64,000 nt of DNA from Echinicola soli. Its GTDB lineage: Bacteria; Bacteroidota; Bacteroidia; Cytophagales; Cyclobacteriaceae. The position numbers and the translations under genes were made by a program. Below are positions 53,167 through 63,344 of this stretch, piece by piece; the stretch's first letter is position 1, and every line of letters begins with the position of its first letter. A model generated the notes under the pieces. It was given only the letters and a program-made list of their open reading frames with translations. It was not told the origin of the DNA and did no database searches. The DNA lies in contig NZ_CP041253.1 of NCBI RefSeq assembly GCF_006575665.1, positions 4,687,001 to 4,751,000 on the forward strand, written 5' to 3'.

Positions 53167-56100
53167 ATGAAAAGAATATTAGGACTTGATTTAGGAACAA
53201 ACAGTATTGGCTGGGCAATGGTTGAAATAAACCACAAAAAAGGAACTCTAAAAATTTTAGGGCTAGGCTCACGGATATTACCAATGGATGCCACAGAAAT
53301 TAAGGACTTTGAAAGCAGTGGTAAAATAAAAAGTACCGCAGCACAAAGAACAGAAAAAAGAGGTTCAAGACGTTTAAATGAGCGCTATTTACTAAGGAGA
53401 GATAGATTGCATTTGATTCTTGACTTGCTTGATGCACTTCCTAAACACTATAAACTTGAAATTGATTTTACCAATTCAAAAGGTGAGAAGTGCGGACAGT
53501 TTAAGCCAAACAAAGAACCAAAACTTGCCTATTTGCCTAAGCAAAAGGGTAAAAAAGCAGAATTCCTCTTTATGGATTCATATAAAGAAATGCTTGATGA
53601 TATTGGAAATGAAGAAATAAAAAATGAGAACGGTAAGCGGATTCCTTACGATTGGACTTTGTATTATTTGCGACAAAAAGCACTTTCCGAGAAAATAGCT
53701 TTAGAAGAACTGGCTTGGATTCTTTTAAGCTACAATCAAAAGAGAGGCTATGAAAAAACTGAAGTAGAGGATAAATCCACAAAGGAAGGTGAAATAGTTG
53801 AGGAACTTGATTTACGAGTAAAAGAAGTTATTTCTAAGAGAACTGAAGAAGGAAAGCAATTCTATGAAGTTCATTTAGACGGAAATGACAGTTTTATTTA
53901 TAATGAGTATTCGGATATTCAAATGACCTTTAAAGATGATTTAAAAGAGGTAATAAAAACATCTAAAGTTGACGAACAGGGTAATACAGATGATAAAAAA
54001 TCAGAATTTAAGGTCGTTGATATTTATCCTCTAAAGATAATGAAGGTTAATTATAAAAAAGAGAGCAGGAAACATAAGTACACATTGAAATATCATAATG
54101 GTTGGGAAGAAAATAAACCTCCCAGGGAGAACTATACTTTCAATTACAACAATGCAATTAATAAGTTCTACGACTATATTATAGAAACAGTTTATGATAA
54201 TACTGGAAACCTTAAAACTCAACAAGGAAAAGAGAGAAAACTAAGAGAACCGGATTTAAACGATAATTCAAGTGATTGGACTTTAATGAAAAAGAAAACA
54301 GAAAAAGAAGCATTGAAATTTAATAGTTTGAATGGCTATTTGGATGAAAGAGATAATGTAAAAAATTACATATCTCCCAAGATATACAATGTTTTAAAAA
54401 ACGATGCCAAAACTGGCAATCGTACCAAAATCATTGGTGGAATATTTCAAGTGGTGGATAGAACCTTTTATTGTGAAGAACTCAACCAAATCATTTGTAC
54501 ACAAAAGAAGTTTCACTCCAGTCTAGAAGATAAAAAAGTGTTTGAACAATGTGTAAAAACATTATATCCCAAAAATAAAAGCCACCAAGAGTCTTTATTA
54601 AAAAACAAAGATGCCATTCAGCATTTATTGGTAGATGATGTTTTGCTGTATCAAAGACCATTGAAAAGCAAGAAATCAGAGATTGCCAACTGTAAATATG
54701 AGATACGCTATTGGAAAAATATTGAAGATAAAAACGGCAATCCTATTGAAAACGTTGATTTAGAAACAGGAGAGTTGAAAGTAAAAAAGGAGCCTGTTTA
54801 TATTAAAGTGGTTTCTGCATCACATCCTTATTTTCAGGAATTCAGGATTTGGGATAAACTGCATAATTTAAGGTTGATTCAACTTGAAAAGGAAGTTGAT
54901 GGAAGGTTATTAACCAATCAGGATGTTACGAAAGAGTTTTTTAAAAGTGAAAAAGAATATCAAGAGCTTTTTGAAATGTTGAACAACCGAAAATCTTTAA
55001 ATCAAGACCAATTCCTTACTTATTGTAAAAAGAAATTTAATATTGATTACCAGAAAAAAGACAGTAATTACGCTTGGAATTTTCCAGATGATGAAGAAAT
55101 AAAAGGTAACGAAACGAGGGTGAGTTTTGTCACACGTTTTAAGCGATGGGGATTTAAGGAATATGCCGATTTTCTTACGCAAGAAAAAGAAAAGGAGTTA
55201 TGGCATTATTTGTATTCAGTCAGCTATAAAGAACGAACGGCAAATGACAATAAGAGTGCCTCTACTTTTTTCAATAACTATTTTAAAGATTTCAACATTG
55301 ACAATGAAATTAAAGAAAAAATCATCAAGGACTTTATTAATTATCCAATGTACACTTCAAGAAATTGTGCATATTCTGAAAAAGCACTAAAAAAATTAAT
55401 TCCAATAATTCAAAAAGGCAATAAAGACAAAAAATATACTTGGGAAAATGAGGTTTGGCATAAGAAGTGGAAATCGACACTTGAAAAAAGAAAGTCAGAA
55501 ATACTAAACAGACTAAGTAAGATAAATTTTGAGCTACAGGATGATGAGAAAGTTGATTATTCCAAAGTGGTCGTAACTAATGTTGATTTACAAAAAGGTG
55601 AAATTCCATTTCCAAAAGGCTTGTTCAATACTTTTAGGGAATTTGAAAAAGTAGAAGCTTTTAAAGACCTAAACCTTACACAAGCCTCGTATTTGGTTTA
55701 TGGTCGTCATTCGGAATTGCCACAAGCCAAATATTGGACATCGCCTGAAAAAATCAGAAAACAGCTTCACCAAGAACTAAAACAACACTCTTTAAATAAT
55801 CCTGTTGCCGAAAAAGTCATATTGGAAATGATGCAGGTAGTGGCTGATATATGGGATTATTATGGAGAAAGGGAAGAAGGGTCAGACAACCCTAACAAAC
55901 TGTTTGACCGTATTCATTTGGAAGTCGGAAGAGAATTGAAAAAATCTGCCAAAGAAAAAGAAGCTGAATCCAAACGAATGTCAGGAAATCGTGCCCAAAA
56001 CAAACGAATCCGACAAGTGTTAGAGGAATTTTTAATGCATAATCCATACAATGCTAATCCAAATAACAAAGACCATTTTGAGCGATTGAAAATTGTCGAG

Positions 56101-58590
56101 GAAGGTGCGGAAGATAGAAATAATTTGGACAAGAATTTTTTTGAAGAGAATGAAGAACTGAGAAAAGAAAATATCACTAAAAAAGATATTGAAACTATTC
56201 TCAAAAAGCCACAAATTACTATAGGTGATTTTGAGAAATATAAACTTTGGATAGAACAGGGATACCGTTCTCCTTATTCGGGACAGATAATAAAGATAAC
56301 AGAGTTGTTTGATGGTAAAAAATACAACATCGACCATATTTTCCCCCAAGCATCTATAACGAATAATTCATTGAGCAATAAAGTTGTTGTTGAAGTAGAA
56401 TTAAATAAGCTGAAAAGTAATAAAACTGCAAGAGTCTTTATTCAATCCCAAAATGGGCAGCCTTACTTAGGTATTCCTGTCTGTACAGAAGAAGATTATA
56501 TAAGTATTGTTAAAACCCAATTCTCAGGCACAAAACGATACATTCTACTTTCTAAAGACATTCCAAAAGGATTTATCAACAGTCAAATGAATAATGCTCG
56601 CCACATTGCCCGAAAAGCAATGGAGTTGTTAAGCCACATTGTGAGAGAACCAGGAGAAGTAGAATTCCGCTCCAAAAATGTACTTCCGGTTACAGGTAGG
56701 GTTACAACTGAACTAAAAAGAGCTTGGAAGCTTGACCAAGTTTGGAGAGAGTTAGTTGCTCCACGATTCATTCGGATGAATGAATTAACTCAATCCAATT
56801 TATTCGGAGACTGGCAGATTTCAAAAAACGGGCAAGAGTATTTTGATTGTAATCTGGACGAAAGTATTCGGGAAAAAGATGAGTCTTATGATATCAAACG
56901 TATTGACCATCGCCACCACGCTTTAGATGCTTTAATTGTAGCATTGTGTACGGAAGAACATTTTCACTATTTAAGCAACATCAATGCCGATAAAAAATTG
57001 AATGATTTTGGTAAGCAGAAAAAGTTAGAGGACTACAGATTGAAACTAAAACGAAAAATTAAGTTTACAATAAAAGATGACGAAACAGATGAAAAAAACT
57101 GGCGTTTTATGTTACCGGGAGAAGTCCGTAAAGCAGACACGGAAAATTCCAGGAGGGACTCTGTTTTAGAAATGGATTACCAACACAAAGAGTTCTTTTC
57201 GTTTGGGCAAAACTATAAAAAAATGATTCTTACGACTTTGCAGGGCACTATAGTCACGTTCAAACAAAACCTACGGGTCATTAACAATAGAGTAAATTAT
57301 TACCAAGCAGAACCAAACACAAAAAAGAGAAAAATACAAGAACCCAAGACACAAAAAGAGATTGTAAATTCAAACAATAAATACAATTGGGGAATCCGAA
57401 GAAGTTTAGGGGAAGCGACTTACTATGGAAAGAAAATAGTAAACGGGGAAGACAAGGCAACAATCAGAAAAGATTTGGATACATTCTTTAACAGTGAGAA
57501 AATTAAGACTATTTCAGATAGTGCAGGTCGTGTAAAATCTATTCTATTGAACCAGTTAAAGCGTTTCGACACTATTAAACTTCCTTTTGAAAACGCTGTT
57601 AATTACCTTGATTTTCTATTTGAGAAACAAGAATTCGGAGCTATTATAAGCGATAATGAAAATGAATTTCAATCTATTGATGATTTAATAGCCCATTTAC
57701 GAGAAAACAAATTCAAATATAAAAATACAGATTATTCAGAGTTGAATGTTTTTATAGATGGAATTTCCGAACGGGATTTTAGAAACGAAAAACAGTTTGA
57801 AGGTAAAATCAAAGAACACCCTGATATTGCATTTACACCCGAAGCGATTGGGGAAATGAATAAACCTGAAAATCTCCGAAAATTGAACAATGGAAAAGAC
57901 CACAAGCCAATACATAAAGTAAAGGTTTCACGAGGTTTTGGAAAACGTAGAGCCTTAAATGAAGAAAATGAGAATTCGATTAAATCAAAACAGTATGTGG
58001 TAAATGATGCAGGGTCGAACCTTTATCTTGGCTTTTATGCTCGAACCTATCAAGAGGACAACGGCAATAAACTGGTAGAAAGAAAATTTAAGGATGTTGG
58101 TCTTATTGAATTAATTGAAACACTAAAACAAGATGTGACTAAACGATTAAATCCCCTACCAAATAAAATTTATGATGACAAATTAAACGAATACAGTTGG
58201 GAATTTACATTATCGCCCTTGGACTTAGTATATGTACCAACTGATGAAGAAATTGAAAATCCTGGAAAAGTTGATTTTAATAATCTAACAAATGAACAGG
58301 TAGATAGGATATATAAATATGTTGATGGTAATAGAGATATAGCCAACTTTGTCCCTTACTCTAGTTCAAAACCCATTTGGAGATTCCATGGAAAAAAGAA
58401 CAAGGAAATCTTTAAAGAATTAAATGACAATGATAAAATTAATATTTCTGAAAAAAAGTTGATCCAGAATGAATTTGGACTTGGTAGTCAGCAAAATAAG
58501 AATCAAAATATGATTGATGGTAAAACCCAGATAAAAAAAATATGCTGGAAACTAAAAGTGGACAGGTTAGGGAATATTTCAAAAGATTAA
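53167..58590 (+). CDS. CRISPR-associated endonuclease Cas9, type II-C, unusually long
   Basis: The RNA-guided nuclease has 1807 residues. RuvC-I is at the start (GLDLGTNSIGW, Asp8) and an arginine-rich bridge helix follows (about 57-82, AAQRTEKRGSRRLNERYLLR). A very large recognition lobe spans about 85-900, then RuvC-II (RIHLEVGRELKKSA, Glu919), HNH (YNIDHIFPQASITNNSLSNK; His1057, Asn1080 aligned to the Sp HNH residues) and RuvC-III (IDHRHHALDALIVAL, His1251 and Asp1254). About 550 residues of wedge and PAM-interacting region follow, ending KICWKLKVDRLGNISKD. All catalytic residues are kept, so both strands should be cut. It is longer than the Cas9 proteins I know, and clearly AT-richer than cas1 and cas2. 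Confidence 0.97.
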   Translation: MKRILGLDLGTNSIGWAMVEINHKKGTLKILGLGSRILPMDATEIKDFESSGKIKSTAAQRTEKRGSRRLNERYLLRRDRLHLILDLLDALPKHYKLEIDFTNSKGEKCGQFKPNKEPKLAYLPKQKGKKAEFLFMDSYKEMLDDIGNEEIKNENGKRIPYDWTLYYLRQKALSEKIALEELAWILLSYNQKRGYEKTEVEDKSTKEGEIVEELDLRVKEVISKRTEEGKQFYEVHLDGNDSFIYNEYSDIQMTFKDDLKEVIKTSKVDEQGNTDDKKSEFKVVDIYPLKIMKVNYKKESRKHKYTLKYHNGWEENKPPRENYTFNYNNAINKFYDYIIETVYDNTGNLKTQQGKERKLREPDLNDNSSDWTLMKKKTEKEALKFNSLNGYLDERDNVKNYISPKIYNVLKNDAKTGNRTKIIGGIFQVVDRTFYCEELNQIICTQKKFHSSLEDKKVFEQCVKTLYPKNKSHQESLLKNKDAIQHLLVDDVLLYQRPLKSKKSEIANCKYEIRYWKNIEDKNGNPIENVDLETGELKVKKEPVYIKVVSASHPYFQEFRIWDKLHNLRLIQLEKEVDGRLLTNQDVTKEFFKSEKEYQELFEMLNNRKSLNQDQFLTYCKKKFNIDYQKKDSNYAWNFPDDEEIKGNETRVSFVTRFKRWGFKEYADFLTQEKEKELWHYLYSVSYKERTANDNKSASTFFNNYFKDFNIDNEIKEKIIKDFINYPMYTSRNCAYSEKALKKLIPIIQKGNKDKKYTWENEVWHKKWKSTLEKRKSEILNRLSKINFELQDDEKVDYSKVVVTNVDLQKGEIPFPKGLFNTFREFEKVEAFKDLNLTQASYLVYGRHSELPQAKYWTSPEKIRKQLHQELKQHSLNNPVAEKVILEMMQVVADIWDYYGEREEGSDNPNKLFDRIHLEVGRELKKSAKEKEAESKRMSGNRAQNKRIRQVLEEFLMHNPYNANPNNKDHFERLKIVEEGAEDRNNLDKNFFEENEELRKENITKKDIETILKKPQITIGDFEKYKLWIEQGYRSPYSGQIIKITELFDGKKYNIDHIFPQASITNNSLSNKVVVEVELNKLKSNKTARVFIQSQNGQPYLGIPVCTEEDYISIVKTQFSGTKRYILLSKDIPKGFINSQMNNARHIARKAMELLSHIVREPGEVEFRSKNVLPVTGRVTTELKRAWKLDQVWRELVAPRFIRMNELTQSNLFGDWQISKNGQEYFDCNLDESIREKDESYDIKRIDHRHHALDALIVALCTEEHFHYLSNINADKKLNDFGKQKKLEDYRLKLKRKIKFTIKDDETDEKNWRFMLPGEVRKADTENSRRDSVLEMDYQHKEFFSFGQNYKKMILTTLQGTIVTFKQNLRVINNRVNYYQAEPNTKKRKIQEPKTQKEIVNSNNKYNWGIRRSLGEATYYGKKIVNGEDKATIRKDLDTFFNSEKIKTISDSAGRVKSILLNQLKRFDTIKLPFENAVNYLDFLFEKQEFGAIISDNENEFQSIDDLIAHLRENKFKYKNTDYSELNVFIDGISERDFRNEKQFEGKIKEHPDIAFTPEAIGEMNKPENLRKLNNGKDHKPIHKVKVSRGFGKRRALNEENENSIKSKQYVVNDAGSNLYLGFYARTYQEDNGNKLVERKFKDVGLIELIETLKQDVTKRLNPLPNKIYDDKLNEYSWEFTLSPLDLVYVPTDEEIENPGKVDFNNLTNEQVDRIYKYVDGNRDIANFVPYSSSKPIWRFHGKKNKEIFKELNDNDKINISEKKLIQNEFGLGSQQNKNQNMIDGKTQIKKICWKLKVDRLGNISKD

Positions 58591-58593
58591 AAA

Positions 58594-59827
<1,234 letters not shown>

Positions 59828-59925
59828 ACTTTAAAATTTAGCTATTGTATTATAAGGGGGCAAGGGGAAAGTTGGGGATAATTTTTTATGGAACACTGAT
59901 CACACTGATAGGGCAGATTTTTATG

Positions 59926-59931
59926 GATCAA
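59926..59931 (+). repeat. Target-site duplication, left
   Basis: GATCAA directly before the left end of the IS element; the same 6 bp follow its right end at 62573-62578. Confidence 0.85.
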
Positions 59932-60021
59932 TGGATATTCTGGATGATACTGACCCCTCTCCGGGGATATTGACCCCTCTAAAAGTTGGTTTGGTCCTGT
60001 GAATCCAATGGTATGACAATT

Positions 60022-60747
60022 TTACATTTTTTTTCTTAGACTTTCACCTTTAAGTTCGATTCTGTATGATGAGTGTACCAATCTGTCAAGAATAGCGTCG
60101 GCAATTGTTTCTTCTCCAATCACCTCATACCAGCTGGATACGGGCAATTGGCTTGCGATGATGGTGGATTTCTTCCCGTGCCGGTCCTCAATGAGCTCCA
60201 TAAAGTCCATCTGATGCTGTTTTTCCAGATGTGTGAGCCCAAAATCATCCATGATGAGCAGGTCGGCTTTTGCCAACTTGTCAAAGAACTTGATAGCGGT
60301 GCCTTCCAGCCTTACCATCTTGGTTTTGAGCATCAGTTTCTGGGTATTAAAATAGGCGGCCTTGAACCCTTGGATACAGGCCTGGTGTCCCAGTGCGGAT
60401 GCGAGGTAACTTTTACCACAGCCGGTGGCCCCTGTTATCAGCACCGATTCCCCTTTGGTGATGTAGTCTCCGGTGGACAGGGATGCCAGCACCATATCGT
60501 CCAACCCCCTGGTTTTATCAAGCTTGAGTTCTTCCAGGGAGGCCTTATACCTGAATCCGGCATTGGACTCCAGCCTTCTGAACCTCCTGTTGTCCCTTTC
60601 CTGCTCCTCGGCCTGGAGCATCATCTCAAGGCCTTCTGTCAACGTGAGGTTTTGGGTTTTGCGGGTTTCCTTCAGGGCTGTCCATGTTTTGGACATGCCG
60701 TGCAGTTTAAGCCTGGTCATTTGTGCTTCGATCTGATTCATATTCAT
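60022..60747 (-). CDS. IS21 helper ATPase IstB
   Basis: The 241-residue AAA+ ATPase helps the IstA transposase choose and join target DNA. It has the Walker A motif GATGCGKSYLASALG, Walker B ADLLIMDDFGLTHLE and the DnaC-like sensor region STIIASQLPVSSWYEVIG. The N-terminus is helical (MNQIEAQMTRLKLHGMSKTW). It follows istA by 6 bp on the minus strand and is complete. Confidence 0.95.
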   Translation of the reverse strand: MNMNQIEAQMTRLKLHGMSKTWTALKETRKTQNLTLTEGLEMMLQAEEQERDNRRFRRLESNAGFRYKASLEELKLDKTRGLDDMVLASLSTGDYITKGESVLITGATGCGKSYLASALGHQACIQGFKAAYFNTQKLMLKTKMVRLEGTAIKFFDKLAKADLLIMDDFGLTHLEKQHQMDFMELIEDRHGKKSTIIASQLPVSSWYEVIGEETIADAILDRLVHSSYRIELKGESLRKKM

Positions 60748-60753
60748 TAAGTG

Positions 60754-62334
60754 TTAAAATTGGAGTTTCTGTTGGTCGTAATATTCCTTGCCCCGGACAT
60801 TGTCGTGTTTGGGCAGGGCTTTTTGTGTAGTATCGGGCTGTTCATAGGCCATGTTGTTTTCAAGGATGTTCCTGATAAACCCATAAGAATAGACCTGGTG
60901 ATCCATGGCTATTTTGCAGGCCCTGTCAAAGGTATCCGGGTCGGACTTCCTGCTTAAGGCCAGTAAGCCATCACAGGTTCTGTAAAGCTGCTCGGGATAC
61001 CGGTTCTGCTCAAACAGCAAGGATACATATTGATAAAGAACTGCTGATTTTTTACGGGCAAGCTCCCGGTAGTATTCAGGGCTCCTATCCCTGTAATGCC
61101 TGTGCTGGGAACACAGATGGTCTTCAACGGTAGAATAGCCGCCCTTGGTGCTTCTGGCATGGACGGCTACCTTTTTACCTTCATGGTACACATAGAACAT
61201 AGACCTGGTGTAGACTACCTTCACTTTCTTGCCAATAAGGGTATACGGGACACTGTAATATTGCTTGTCCCTTGCCAGGTAAACATGGTTGTTTTTTGCC
61301 ACAGTCAGCAAGGCATGGTACCGTAGCTCAAACCGGTCCTCGGGAAGTTTTCCCAACAGGGGTTTTTCATCGGCCAAAAACTTCTCTTCCCGGCAGTAGG
61401 GCTTGCGCTGCATCCGTGTCTGGTTATGTGCCCTGATCCGCATTTTAATGGCCTGGTTGAGTGCATAAAGGTCAAAGAACTGCATGTTCCTCAGCTTGGC
61501 ATATACTCTGGAGTAGAGCATGTTGACCTGGTTCTCGACCAGGGCCTTGTCCTGAGGCTTTCTGACCCTTGCCGGCAGGACAGCCGTACCGTAATGATTG
61601 GCAAAGTCTTCCAGTGCCCGGTTGATATCCGGTTCGTACTTGTCGGCCTTGTTCACTGCTGACTTCAGGTTGTCAGGGACCAGCAGGGAAGGGACTCCGC
61701 CCAAATGTTCCAGGCAGCAGGCCAGGGCATGGAGAAAATCAGCTATACGCTGGCTGGGCACGGCCATGGCAAAAGCATAGTCCGAACAGGGCAGGCAGGC
61801 CACAAAAAACTGGCAGGAAATGACTTCTCCGGTTTCCCGGTCTATGTAGTCAATCGTTTTGCCGGCAAAATCAATATAAAGCTTTTCCCCGGGCTGATGA
61901 TCAAGTACCATAGTTGGTTTTGATCGGGCAAGATCATGCTGGTCAAGGTGATGGCAGAACTGTGAGTAGCTGTAACCATCCGGATGGGACTGTCTGTATT
62001 CTTCCCATAAAAGTGCCCTGGTAACCCCGGTACGCTTCAGCTCTTTACGAAAATATTCAAGACGCATTTTAAAATGATCGTACCGGGGATCCTTATAGGA
62101 AGGGTTGCCAGGATGGAAACGGGAATGGATCTCCGGCTCTTCAAGGGCGAGCAGATCATCTATGGTTAGGCTCGTACCTGTCTGCCCCAGCAGCTTTTCC
62201 AGCTTGACCAGGTAGGCTTTTACGGTATTCTTGCTCATGCCAAGCATTCGGGCAATGGTCTTGATCCCTTTGCCCTGCTTGTTGAGAATGATCAATTGTT
62301 TTATCTGACTCATTGGTTTTGGTTTTCCTGCCAT
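60754..62334 (-). CDS. IS21 transposase IstA
   Basis: The DDE transposase of the element has about 526 residues from the ATG preceding GKPKPMSQIKQL. An N-terminal helix-turn-helix (GKGIKTIARMLGMSKNTVKA) is followed by the rve integrase core, with KLYIDFAGKTIDYIDRETGE, VPSLLVPDNLKSAVN and the Glu region KPQDKALVENQVNMLYSRVY, which together supply the DDE residues. A C-terminal beta domain (QYYSVPYTLIGKKVKVVYTR) follows. The ATG seven codons further on (MSQIKQL) is an alternative; an upstream TTG to 62400 is unlikely. It appears intact. Confidence 0.94.
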   Translation of the reverse strand: MAGKPKPMSQIKQLIILNKQGKGIKTIARMLGMSKNTVKAYLVKLEKLLGQTGTSLTIDDLLALEEPEIHSRFHPGNPSYKDPRYDHFKMRLEYFRKELKRTGVTRALLWEEYRQSHPDGYSYSQFCHHLDQHDLARSKPTMVLDHQPGEKLYIDFAGKTIDYIDRETGEVISCQFFVACLPCSDYAFAMAVPSQRIADFLHALACCLEHLGGVPSLLVPDNLKSAVNKADKYEPDINRALEDFANHYGTAVLPARVRKPQDKALVENQVNMLYSRVYAKLRNMQFFDLYALNQAIKMRIRAHNQTRMQRKPYCREEKFLADEKPLLGKLPEDRFELRYHALLTVAKNNHVYLARDKQYYSVPYTLIGKKVKVVYTRSMFYVYHEGKKVAVHARSTKGGYSTVEDHLCSQHRHYRDRSPEYYRELARKKSAVLYQYVSLLFEQNRYPEQLYRTCDGLLALSRKSDPDTFDRACKIAMDHQVYSYGFIRNILENNMAYEQPDTTQKALPKHDNVRGKEYYDQQKLQF

Positions 62335-62572
62335 TGGATCACGGTTAGTGGTATATAAATCATCCGCTAAAAAACCAAAACCAGCATTATGAGGGGGCAA
62401 TATGTTCCGGAATCTGACAACAGAGGGGTCAATATGCTCCGGAATTATTGCTGAAATATTACTTTAGGGGGTCAGCATCCGCCGGAATGGCAGTTGAAAA
62501 CAGCCGCTTAAGCCACTTTTCAACCTCCGGTTCATTCCCGGATCATGGGGTCAACATGCTCCGGAATATCCA

Positions 62573-62578
62573 GATCAA
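62573..62578 (+). repeat. Target-site duplication, right
   Basis: GATCAA directly after the right end of the IS element, identical to 59926-59931. Confidence 0.85.
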
Positions 62579-62914
62579 GCAATATTTCTGGGGGCGGGAG
62601 AAGATTTATATTCATTTGGTATGTCGCCACGAAGTCGCCAAGACACGAAGTTTTTTTGTAGGCGGATTCCAAATTTCATGGAAAACAAACAGCTTTGGGT
62701 CTTGGAATCTTTGTGGCAAAAAAACAAAAAAGAAATCCTATTAAAATAAAGGGATTCATGCCCTCAACTTTTTCGCTTGCCTCCTTTTTAGCACATTTTG
62801 AGGGCCAAGCAATATTTCTGGAAGATGAGAGATTTCCAGGTGGTTTTGGTAAGCATATTTCTCTTTCATTTAGCAATAGGAATGTGTAGATTATAAAATC
62901 AGTATAAATCCGTC

Positions 62915-63015
62915 ATTGCGAATGCAGAGCAACGGAGTGAAGCAATCTCGTTTTCTTAATACGGGATTGCCACGTTCCCGATAGCTCGGGACAGGCTATA
63001 CTTCCTCGCAAGGAC
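62915..63015. repeat. REP-like dispersed repeat
   Basis: It has the pattern CATTGCGAATGCAGAGCAAC, GAAGCAATCTCG and CGATAGCTCGGGACAGGC, related to sequences at 23318-23520 and 23990-24090. This is a common intergenic repeat type in Bacteroidota. Confidence 0.65.
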
Positions 63016-63039
63016 GGTATTTTAAATCGCGTTTATTAT

Positions 63040-63121
63040 AAAAAATCAGCGCAAATCTTATTAATCTGCATCATTTGCGTGCTATCGAAACCAACCCTAA
63101 TCCCCCCAACTTTTCCGCTTG
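63040..63121 (-). repeat. Dispersed 88-bp element, copy 2 (inverted)
   Basis: The reverse complement carries GTTGGGGGGATTAGGGTTGG, GATAGCACGCAAATGATGCA and GATTAATAAGATTTGCGCTG, aligning with 15021-15109. Confidence 0.7.
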
Positions 63122-63344
63122 ATCCATTTTTATTGCTGTCACCAAGGGTGCGGGAGCAAAAGGAATCTCCGCATCAATAAATTTTGGAGCGAATCAGGTA
63201 ATGGGCCATATACACTTCAAACAACAGAAATTTACAATAAATATTTCCGCATCGCTCACAAAATTTCTCTATCAAAACAGGCTCATTTTTCAATCCCAAA
63301 AAACCACATAAACAACAGCATACCAACCACTTGAAGTGGGGTAT

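Larger units (their letters stand above)
59932..62572 (-). mobile_element. Complete IS21-family insertion sequence
   Basis: The element is 2641 bp with istA and istB on the minus strand. The ends are imperfect inverted repeats of 26 bp, matching at 21 positions: left 59932-59957 starting TGGATATTCTGG, right 62547-62572, whose reverse complement starts TGGATATTCCGG; both continue to TGACCCC. The element begins TG and ends CA and is flanked by the 6-bp duplication GATCAA. Both ends carry further copies of the end motif (59958-59977; 62394-62413, 62425-62445, 62468-62488), the multiple transposase-binding sites known in IS21. It sits between cas2 and the CRISPR array and looks intact and recent. 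Confidence 0.92.
62573..63344. other. Gene-free region between the IS element and the CRISPR array
   Basis: It has no supported gene. It contains a 16-bp direct repeat CAAGCAATATTTCTGG at 62576-62591 and 62806-62821, a REP-like stretch at about 62915-63015 (GGAGTGAAGCAATCTCG, CGATAGCTCGGGACAGGCTA) and the inverted 88-bp element at 63040-63121. About 220 bp without obvious structure precede the first repeat. If the array is read on the minus strand, this is its distal end, not the leader. Confidence 0.55.

Noticed and set aside
60073..60750. 225-codon frame opposite istB
   Set aside because: Antisense shadow of a well-supported ATPase gene.
62695..62889. 64-codon frame between the IS element and the array
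   Set aside because: Includes the 16-bp direct repeat and other intergenic repeat fragments; no support as a gene, though a decayed remnant cannot be excluded.
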